The notes under the pieces: model-generated
The model's input: only the letters and a program-made list of their open reading frames with translations
Told to the model about the DNA's origin: nothing
Databases searched by the model: none
Source of the DNA: Sphingobacteriaceae bacterium
Lineage (GTDB): Bacteria; Bacteroidota; Bacteroidia; B-17B0; Aurantibacillaceae
NCBI GenBank assembly: GCA_016709575.1
Contig: JADJMM010000020.1
Coordinates: 1-25,294 of the forward strand
Length of the DNA: 25,294 bases
Reading direction: 5' to 3'
In this document: piece by piece, positions 8,794-17,483 of the stretch
How the letters are laid out: the number at the start of each line of letters is the position of its first letter
Numbering within the stretch: the stretch's first letter is position 1
Translations under genes and position numbers: made by a program

Positions 8794-10477
8794 TTATTCT
8801 TTTACAAAACGGGTAGTGCCAATTCCGTTAGAAGTTTTAATTTGTAAAGTATAAACCCCGGTAGGTAATTGCTCAACCGAGAATGAATTATTCTTTTCCT
8901 CTAGAACAACGGCACCTAGTAGATTGTAAACTATGATTGTTTCAATTGCTTCTTCTGTTTTTATATTTAATGTAGTGTATGTTGGATTCGGATAAACGAT
9001 TGCATTGAATCCTTCGGTTGATTCAGTCATATTTAAAATTAGCGCGTCGCTCATTTTAAGTATGAAAATCTCCTCACTGCCAACAGCAGTTAAATTGAAA
9101 ACAGAAGCAGATGGATCAAAATCCGGGGTTAATGTAAACCAGCCTGTTGTATAAACAGAACCGCTTGCCACAGCTATTGCATGTGATTCCGATCCGTTAG
9201 AGCTACCCATTGTACAAGCCCAAACAAAATTTCCAGAAACATCTAATTTGGAAATAAAAATGTTGTAAGCACTTGGAGAGGAAAGTGTATAAGTAGAGGT
9301 AGGGCTAGGATCAAAATCGCCGATACCTCCAAAGTAACCTGTAGTAAATGTATTTCCTGAAGCATCTACAGCAACATCGAAAGCATTGTTTACAAAGCCG
9401 CTGCTCGCGGTAAGTTGTTTATTCCAAACATAATTTCCTGAACCATCAAGTTTGAGGATAAATGTATTGTCACCGATGGGAGCTGAAAAGCTGGCAACAG
9501 CAGGACCCGGATCAAAATCAACTGTTCCATAAAAATGTCCGGCAGTATAAACATTTCCTGAGGGATCAACATCTATTCCTTCACCCATGTCATCTATTGT
9601 TCCTCCCATACTTTTAGCCCAAACAAAACTGCCACCCACATCTAATTTGGAAATGAAAATATCATAACCACCACTTGAGGTTAATGTATATGAAGCAGGA
9701 CTAGGATCGAAATCTGTAATATTTTGGAGGTACCCTGTGGTGAATATATTTCCTGAAGCGTCTAAAGTAATTGCATTACAAACAGTGGAACCTGAATTGC
9801 CAGCGAATTGTTTAGCCCAAACAAAATCTCCGTTCATGTCTAATTTGCTAATAAAACCATCGGCGCCTGAAGAGTTATTTAAAGTAAAAACACCTGCACC
9901 CGGATCAAAATCCACGTTACTTGTGAAATAGCCGGCAGTATAAACATTTCCTGCTCCATCAACTGTAATAGATGTTCCTTGATCAGCCAAAGTTGCACCC
10001 TATCTTTTTTGCCCAAACAAAATTTCCGGATGCGTCAAGTTTAGAAATAAAAATATCAGTTTGTCCGGTAGAAGCCAAGTTTGAAACTCCTGTTCCCGGA
10101 TCGAAATCAGTAGTACCCATGAAAAAACCAGTAGTATAAACGTTTCCTAGTCCATCAACCGCTATAGCTTTTCCACCGCAATACAATCCATTACTCGTAA
10201 ATTGTTTTGCCCATACAAAATTACCCGCCGAATTAAATTTAGTTATGTATATATCATCACCGGAAGCGTTAATTAAATTTGCGGTGCCCGGACCCGGATC
10301 AAAATCTACAGTGCCTTGAAAGTAACCAGTTGTATATACATTTCCTGTAGCATCTACAGCTATGTCTTCTCCTTTTTCAGTTGTTACAGCACCCATACGT
10401 TTTGCCCAAGTAAATGTTTGAGCCTGTATTGTTGCTATACCAATAAAGCAACTTATTAAAAGTAAAATTTTCCTCAT
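8794..10477 (-). CDS. Secreted seven-bladed SBBP beta-propeller protein with T9SS sorting domain (D), one frameshift
   Basis: An exported protein of about 560 residues. The start MRKILLLISCFIGIATIQAQ is a clear signal peptide. Seven SBBP blades follow, from FTWAKRMG to EEIFILKMSD, with repeated GNVYTTGYF, DFDPG or DFDPS, DIFISKLD and GNFVWAK motifs. The C-terminal YPNPTYTTLNIKTEE to GTTRFVKE is a T9SS type A sorting domain closely matching those of A and B. One frameshift near 9990 divides the gene between blades two and three. It is the first cargo gene downstream of the response regulator on the same strand: only the operator separates it from that gene's stop, with no terminator visible, so read-through from the regulator gene is possible in addition to its own promoter. 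Ligand unknown. Confidence 0.9.
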
Positions 10478-10501
10478 AGGTTTGTTTTATTATTTATAAA
10501 A

Positions 10502-10509
10502 CAATGGTA
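10502..10509 (-). promoter_or_regulatory. -7 promoter element of propeller gene D
   Basis: The minus strand reads TACCATTG, 24 bp before the start codon and exactly 27 bp downstream of the operator. Confidence 0.63.
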
Positions 10510-10536
10510 CAAAAAATGAAGGCGAGTAATTGGTCA

Positions 10537-10573
10537 GTTTTAGCAACGGACAAATGGCTTCAGGAATGGACAA
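10537..10573 (-). promoter_or_regulatory. Tandem direct-repeat operator upstream of propeller gene D (putative LytTR site)
   Basis: Minus-strand half sites TTGTCCATTCCTGAA and TTGTCCGTTGCTAAA repeat with a 20-bp period. It begins 3 bp after the stop codon of the LytTR regulator gene. Confidence 0.72.
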
Positions 10574-10575
10574 GG

Positions 10576-11320
10576 TTAAGCTGAAATAGCAGTTTCAAAC
10601 TCTGTTTTTTTGTATTTGGAGAGTTTGGTGGTTAATCCATTGCTTAATTGAATGGAGAGATCGGATTTGGAGTAATTTTTGATATGTTCTTTGTTGACCA
10701 TCCACGATTTGTGTACTCTTATAAACTGAGGCAAACTCTCAAGAACGGTTTCAAAATGTTTTAGGTTTTTGCTCGCAATAATCTTTTTTTTCGGTTGTAT
10801 GAATAATGCAATATGATTCCTGAGCTTCAATAGCAATAATACTTTCGATTGGAATAATATTTTGCTGACCCTTATCGCTAACTACAATATTTTTTAGTTG
10901 TTTACTTTCTAAAGTATTGTTTAATAAAGCCAAACGTTGGGCTTGTTGTTCGGTATTGCGTTGTGTTTTAACTCTTGCAATTGATAATTTTAAGCGCTCA
11001 ATATCAACAGGCTTTAATAAATAATCGATAGCCGCAATTTCAAAGGCGCGAATAGCATATTGGTCGTACGCCGTTACAAAAATAATTTCGAAATTTATTT
11101 CTTTAAAAAAATTAGCAATTTCATAGCCGGCGTAATTCGGCATTTCAATATCTAAGAACACTAAATCGGGATGTTCTTTATTAATAACCTCAACAGCCTC
11201 TAAAACATTCTCGCATTTGGCGATGAGTTCTACATCCGGACAAAACCTTAATAAAAGATTTTGAAGAACATCGCGGGCGCTTTCCTCATCATCAACTAAT
11301 ATAGCCCTAAGTTTATTCAC
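10576..11320 (-). CDS. LytTR-family response regulator, one frameshift
   Basis: A cytoplasmic DNA-binding response regulator of about 248 residues. The N-terminal REC domain shows the acidic pocket (ILVDDEES), the phospho-acceptor Asp in PDLVFLDIEMPN, the switch Thr in IIFVTAYDQYA and the Lys in YLLKPVD. The C-terminal LytTR domain shows IIPIESIIAIEAQESYC, ASKNLKHFETVL and PQFIRVHKSWMVN. A frameshift near 10800 (TTEKK / IIASKN) splits it. The start is taken at GTG (11320), just before LRAILVDDE; a TTG at 11329 is the only other in-frame option nearby and would lie in the apparent -7 box. The partner kinase gene ends 76 bp upstream, so the pair is probably co-transcribed. A degenerate copy of the cargo operator precedes this gene, suggesting autoregulation. 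Family LytTR proteins bind tandem direct repeats about two helical turns apart, as found before the four downstream genes. Confidence 0.92.
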
Positions 11321-11326
11321 GGTGCG

Positions 11327-11334
11327 CAAACTTA
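11327..11334 (-). promoter_or_regulatory. -7 promoter element of the LytTR regulator gene
   Basis: The minus strand reads TAAGTTTG, a perfect TAnnTTTG, exactly 27 bp downstream of the degenerate operator. It ends only 6 bp before the GTG start, so a transcript made from it would be leaderless or nearly so. Confidence 0.5.
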
Positions 11335-11361
11335 ATTTTCGTTTTGAATGTATTTAATTTT

Positions 11362-11400
11362 AATTCAGCAATCATACAGTTTTATTCATGAATGGATTAA
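11362..11400 (-). promoter_or_regulatory. Degenerate tandem operator upstream of the LytTR regulator gene
   Basis: Minus-strand half sites TAATCCATTCATGAA and a second ending ATTGCTGAA repeat with a 21-bp period. They match the cargo operators best in the CCATT/TGAA and TTGCTGAA cores. The element overlaps the stop codon of the histidine kinase gene. Confidence 0.5.
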
Positions 11401-14274
11401 AATTTATGTTTTACCGGAATTATTAAGCTTACGCGGGTTCCTGAAGTTTGACTTTCGTTCTGCAAATCTTCGTAGGTATAACCAAATTGTCCTTCAAAAC
11501 ATTACTTAGAATTTCAAAACGTTTGTAAATGGCTTTGCCTGAAAACGATTCGTGTTCGGTGCGCTGTCTAAGTTTAATGGCTTTTGATTTATCGCGACCA
11601 ACACCATTATCTTCAATCACACAAATTAAAGTGTCTTTTAATTCGAAATGAATAGTTAGTTTTTTCTCACCTTCTTTATGTAACAAGCCATGTACTAAAG
11701 CGTTTTCAATAAAAGGTTGAATTAGCATGGGTGGAATTTGAATATCAACAATGTTGTTGGTATTAATGGTAAAAGAAAAATCTTTTTTAAATCTTAATTT
11801 TTCGAGGGATAGATACAATTCAATGAGTTTTATTTCTTGTTCAAAATCTATAAAATCTTTATCAGAATAACTTAAAGTCCGCCGTACTAAATTAGAAAAG
11901 GTAGTGATATAAGAATAAGAATGCTCTACATCTCCTTTTAAAATTAAATCCTGAATAGAGTTAAGTGAATTAAAAATAAAGTGCGGATTCATTTGCGACT
12001 GAATAGCGGTTAATTTTGACGCATTTAATTCGTTGATCTGTTGTGATTTTCTGCGCTGAATATTTAATTGCCATTTATAAATAAAATAAACAATTATCAG
12101 GAATGCTAAAGCAACTAAAGCAATGAACCACCATCTTGAATAAATTGAGGAGTTAATTTTGAAAGTGTAACTAATGGTTTTGCTAAAAACGCCCTGTTTT
12201 TCTGCTTTTACATAAAAAGTGTAATTGCCTGGTGCAAGTGCGTTATAGGTAATTTTATTCGAAGCATAATCATTTATACTCCAGTCATCGTCGTTTCCTT
12301 CCAATTTATAATGATAATGTATATTCTCCCTGCTTCGGAGAGTAGGAGATGAGAGCGTGAATTGTATTTTACGTTCGTGATCAGTGAGATCTGTTCTGGC
12401 TTCAACCACCTTGTCGTTTACCAAAATACTGGAAATTTTGATTAGTGGTGTTGTAATTGATTGGTGTAACGAGTTAAGATCAATCTGTTGCACACCATTT
12501 ATATGACTCACCCAAAGCTGATTGTCTTGGATCGTAAAATCAATTATACGGTTGGTAGAAAGGCCCAAAGACGAATTTAATGCATTTAGTAATTTTCCTT
12601 TCAGATCAAATTGAAAGAGGCCTTTAGATGATTGGGAAACCAGCGTATTCTTATAGACGATGAGTTTTGAAATTTGTTCCGTGTGTCCATTGATCTTCGG
12701 CCAAATAGTTGTTGCAATATCTTCGTTTTTAATGACTAGTATTCCTCCTGTTTTATCTGCTGAATAAATTTTTCCCTTGTAATAGCATAACGTATTAGGA
12801 AAAAAATTCTGGTTCCGGAGTCTAATTGGTTTACCTTCTCCGTTGGGTTGAATGTAAAACAACCCGTTGGAAGTCGACGCATACAATATGCCTTTGGTTA
12901 CATCATATGCCATGCAATATACCCTGAATCCAAAATCTTTAAGCGGACTACATTTGAAATTAGAAGTTCCGCTCCTTTCACATTTAATAATTCCCCTGTT
13001 AGTGCCAAGATAAAATAAGTCATTTGAAACTATGACTGCATCTTTTAAGGACGCTTCAATTAATTCAGTAATCGTTTTGCTACGCTTATCAATTAAACGA
13101 ATGTATCCGTCGTCAAACAGAATAAATGGAAAGTCGGGACTGCTAAACAAATGTTCAATAGGCCGTTTGCCTTTGTTATTAAGTGTGCTGAGTACGTTAT
13201 CTTTGTAAGCTAGTAGCTGGCCTTTTGAGGAACCTAACAACAGTCCCATTTCTTTATCGCGGTACAACGAGGTGATCGGATCATCACGAAAAGAATGAAT
13301 GACGCCGGGGATCTTCATATCGGGAATAACGAGTATGCCTTTATCAAATGTGCTGAGCAGAATGTTCCCTTCATGATCTTCGTACACATCCGAAATAAAA
13401 TAATCGGCGTATAATGGATTTACCTGTTCAGGTATTATTTCTTTTCCAGAACAACAACAGCAGGGAGTGTACCGGCTACCCAAAGTTTATCCTGAACAGA
13501 ATAAAGCCTGACATTTTGGGCGGATTCAAATACATTGCTTCTGCCTAATAATCTTAATTCATAGTTTTTTGTATTAAAGCTATAAACTTCTTTAGTTTTT
13601 AAATTGACAGCATAGGTTTTTGAACTCAGTGAGAAAAATTTCAGAATCTCTTTAGGTAATAAAGAAGCGGAGCTGTTTTTAAATTTTTGAACAAGTTTTT
13701 TTCCGTTCTGTATTATTAAAACAGAATCGCTCCCTCCTAAATGATAATAAATGGTTCTGTTAGCATCAGCATATGGCAAACCAAGATACCTATGGCTTGT
13801 ATTTATACGCTTAATAATAGTTCCATCTTCAGAAAGTTCTATTATTTTTTTTGGACCCTATCAATAGGTGATCTTTATCGTTTATAGTTAAACTAATATC
13901 CGGACAAACTTCATCGGGCTCGAGTTCGTATAACAAACTGTATTCATTATCCTTGATCTGAAAGATCTGGTTATTGAGGTTGTGACAATAGATGATGCCT
14001 TTTGAATTAACCACAAAATCAAAAACAGAAGTGCTTTAGCATCTTTGCAATCGATCTTTTGGTAATTATAATGATCAAAAAGAAAAAGGCCTTCATTGGT
14101 AGCAAACCAGTAGTTTAAGTCATTATCTTGGACAACATCGTAAACTTGTAGACCCTTAAATTGATTTTCACCAAGAATAGAAAAGGCTGGTTGTTGCGAG
14201 AATGAGGTAGTGAATGTAAATAAAAAGAAGAACGCAAACAGTCTTGTATTGAAGAAACGTGTGGTTATGAATAT
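11397..14274 (-). CDS. Two-component-propeller/Y_Y_Y sensor histidine kinase, frameshifted
   Basis: A membrane histidine kinase of about 960 residues, partner of the LytTR regulator. The N-terminus (FNTRLFAFFFLFTFTTSFSQ) is a signal peptide, but no ATG is seen in frame; an ATA at 14274 may be a misread start. The large periplasmic region resembles two-component regulator propeller repeats (GLQVYDVVQDNDLNYWFATN, NEGLFLFDH, ISNLFY-like turns) and a Y_Y_Y domain (YHYKLEGNDDDWS...ALAPGNYTFYVKA). One transmembrane helix (WWFIALVALAFLIIVYFIYK) lies near residue 710. The cytoplasmic part has the His_kinase motif MNPHFIFNSLNSIQ (phospho-acceptor His), an N box (QPFIENALVHGLLH) and a G box (IEDNGVGRDKSKA). 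A frameshift near 11480 hides the true end, NLGYTYEDLQNESQTSGTR to LIIPVKHKF. Other shifts lie near 13455, 13800 and 14030. The sensed ligand is unknown; SusR-type hybrid relatives sense glycans. Confidence 0.9.
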
Positions 14275-14306
14275 GGACTTAAAGGTATGGATAGGATAAA
14301 TCTTAT

Positions 14307-17300
14307 TTAAAACACTTCTTCTACTAAATTTTCATCAACGTAAACCAAAAGCTTTTTTACTTGGGCATGTCCCATTTTCTGAAGTGCCATAGCATACTGA
14401 CTCATTTGCAGGGCATATTTTTTTGAATTGGGTTTTCCGGTTTTATAATCTATAACAACAGCACAATCTTTATCAAATACAATTTTATCAGGACGCAATA
14501 AATCGCCTGTATCGGTTATCATTTCAGCTTCGTTTTTTGATTTCAGTGTTCCGGAGAAATAATTTTCAATAAATTTATTTTTAAGAATTTCTTTTATTTT
14601 TTGTTCCAGCTCCGGTTTCTCTGATTCTACTATTATACCTTGTTTCAGCATGCTTTCTAAAACAGAAGCCACTTCAGCGATAGAATTAATACCTGATAGA
14701 ATATAATGCATCTTAATTCCATTCTCAAGGGCAGCTTCAGTATGGTCTTGCAATTTCAGTTTATGACTCCCTTTTATTTTAATTAATCCCGCATTCGTAT
14801 TAAAGTGTAAGTTGGAAATATCGAAGTTAGTGGTATCAGTTTTGTTTTCTGTTAATTGTTTAGACTGTAAGCTGCCTAATTCATAAAGTGTTTCGCCATC
14901 ACCAACGTTATTGGTTAAATAAACATTTATCCAGTCAGCAACCGTTGCTTGCTTCTGTGTGGTTGATTTGTAAGTAATAATATGGAGGCGTTCAACCGCG
15001 CGTAAAAGCAACGTAAAGTAAATTGAGGTTGTCGAGATACTGCTCGTTTTTTTCCAGTTCGTAAAATTCATTCAAGCCGGCTTCTTCTAAACCTTTGTTT
15101 AAATCAAATAAGCCTACAGGTATAGGCGAGTCGGTATTACTTAAATCAACCCAAGCCGGATTTGCTTTGTACACTTGCCAATTAGTGAAAGGTAAAATCA
15201 CCACCGGAAATTCAAGTCCTTTCGATTTGTGGACACTCATTATCCGAACAGCATTCGTCCCATCAGGTATGATTAAGGAAGCTTTATCCTTTCGTTTATC
15301 CCACCAATAGATAAAATCATTCACCGAACCGGTTTTATTAACCAAATAATCATTTACCTCATCTAAAAAGAAACGAATGTACTGAGGATTGCGGTCCTCT
15401 AATTTTAGTTTGGTAATTATCTCATGCGAAAACATCAAAAATATTTTTTGATTAAACGAAAAAGGTTTTAAATCTATTTTAAGTTCATTCAGAACCGAGA
15501 ATAAATTTCCTGAGCGAACAAGTTCTTTAATGTTATTAGATAATTCTTTGTTTTCTACTACATAATTTAAAACGACTGCCGCACTAATATCATCAAAAGG
15601 ATTATTTAAATAAGTAATGAAAGCGGTAAGACAATTAATTTCCGGATTATTTTTAAGTAGTAAGGAATCTGATGAAATAACAGGAATTTCTTCTTGCATT
15701 AAAAAATTAGCGCAAAGATTTCCTTGTTTATTATTGCGGGCAATAATACAAATATCATTATAAGAATAACCGCTATTAATAGCTTGATTGATATGTTGTT
15801 TTATGAGTTCGAAATTTTTAAGATCCACATTATCTTTTTCAAGATTACCTGAGTGAATACTCACATAACCGCCTGTATCATGTCGGTATTTTTGACTAGC
15901 GCTATCATAAATACTTTTAAATTGATCGGTTAAATAAAATTGCGGTAGAAATTCAAATACAGAATTATTGAAATCGATAATATTTTTCAGGCTTCTGTAA
16001 TTCGTATCCAAAACTTCTGCTTTAAAATTTTGAGCTAAACTGGCAGCGCGTTCGGCAAGTATATCGTTTTGTTCAGAATCTTTTAGTTCAGGCAAAATAT
16101 TAAATTGTTGAACGTTGGCGTTGCGCCAGCGGTAAATACTTTGTTTACCATCGCCTACAATTAAATTGAAGCGGCCTGTAGCCAATGCATTATCAACAAG
16201 CGGAAGTAGATTTAACCATTGTAGAGTAGAGGTATCCTGAAATTCATCCAGTAAATAATTATTATAGCGTTCACCTAAGCGTTCGTAAATAAAAGGAGCG
16301 GGCTCTTCAGAAACCACTTTTTGCAATTTTAGAATTGAATTCAGATATAAAAACAATTTGTTCTTCTGCTCTAAATTCTTCACTTATTTCCTGTAGTTCG
16401 TTTACTAAAATTAAGGAGTAGATGTTTTTTCTAATAAATTAAATAAACTAAGCGCTGAGCATTTCATCAATGTAATTTATTGTTTCTAATGCAATGGTAT
16501 TTAATTGAGGAGTTATACTTTCTAAAGCTGCTTTTGCTGAAGGATCATTTTTACCATTTCCCCATTTGCTACTTGTTGTTGCTTCTCTAATGCGTACTCC
16601 AATTGTTTCCGTTATACTTTCGTTATTGAAACCGGCCCACTTTTTAAAAGTACTTTGCGCACCAGCTTTAGCATAATGGAAATGCTCATCATTTAAATTT
16701 TACTTTATTAATTGTAAAGCTTCTTCTCCTTTTTCTTTAATTCGTTTTTTAAATAGTGAAGTAAAGGAATGTAGCTCTTTCTGAATTTCTTTTAATTGTT
16801 CTTTCGAATAACTTTTAAGTTTAAGCAAATTCACCTCAGCATCTTCCTTCTGAATAATTTCGGTAAACTCTAATAATTTTTTTCAGGATCCCAGGCATTG
16901 TTTTCTTCAGCGTTATTGGATGAGTATTGTGCAAGTAAATCCGTTAACTCTTGACTCTCTCCAATTTTGGCCATTAAACCGGAAACCACTTTTCGGTAAA
17001 ATTCGGCGGTATTAGTTTCAATACTAAAGTTCACCGGCAATTTTAAATCGAAGGCAAAGGTTTTTACTATTTTGTGAGTGAAGCTGTCAATGGTGCTAAT
17101 AGAGAAGTCGGAATAATTATGCAGAATTTCATTTAAATTGAGTTTAGCGCGATTAATAAGTGCGGTTGGACTAATTCCTGTTTCAGCACTTATTAATTCA
17201 ATTAGAAAGGCGGCTTTCGGTTTGTTATGTGAAATTTGTTTAAGGGCTTCTATAATCCTTAATTTCATTTCGGCCGCAGCTTTATTGGTAAAGGTTATAG

Positions 17301-17437
17301 CAAGAATCTTTTTGTAAGCTTGTGGTCGCGGCGATTCATCACTTAAAGCAATTTTAAGATAGGCTTTAACCAGGGTAAAGGTTTTACCACTCCGCTGATG
17401 ATTTATAGACTACGAGTTCTGTTGCACTATGTAAAAT
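14307..17437 (-). CDS. UvrD/RecB-like (AddA-type) helicase-nuclease, frameshifted
   Basis: A double-strand-break-processing enzyme of about 1040 residues, superfamily 1A helicase plus PD-(D/E)XK nuclease, acting in recombinational repair. Visible motifs in order: Walker A VYKSSAGSGKTFTLVKAYL (one G-run error hides it), Ia ILAITFTNKAAAEM, Ib STIDSFTHKIV, II NYLLDEFQDTSTLQW, III IVGDGKQSIYRWRNANVQQF, IV DTNYRSLKNIIDF, V IMSVHKSKGLEFPVVILP, VI LNLLYVAFTR..ERLHI. The C-terminal nuclease has AVVIDYKTGKP. Frameshifts lie near 17390, 16880, 16700, 16440 and 15010. No ATG is visible at the N-terminus; the frame opens at an ATT at 17437, probably a misread start, directly against the upstream terminator. 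AddB, usually a neighbour of AddA in this phylum, is not in the window. The kinase gene follows after 32 bp. Confidence 0.9.
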
Positions 17438-17470
17438 AAAAAACCCAGTGGTAATGGCACGGGGTTTTAT
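17437..17470 (-). terminator. Rho-independent terminator of the PorE-like gene
   Basis: The minus strand reads AAAACCC-C-GTG, loop CCATTAC, CAC-T-GGGTTTTTT, an imperfect stem with a T6 tract, 14 bp after the stop of the OmpA-domain gene. The T tract abuts the apparent start of the helicase gene. Confidence 0.75.
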
Positions 17471-17483
17471 TATAATATGAATA

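Larger units (their letters stand above)
8706..8997 (-). repeat. Duplicated sorting-domain/terminator/operator block, copy 2
   Basis: This holds the T9SS sorting-domain coding end of gene D, a terminator nearly identical to that of gene B, and the operator of gene C. It is the counterpart of the block at 5172-5460. Confidence 0.7.

Noticed and set aside
3450..10477. The repeated hits at DNA level could suggest a CRISPR array or tandem non-coding repeats.
   Set aside because: The periodicity of about 195 bases is explained by SBBP blades of about 65 residues in a continuous reading frame.
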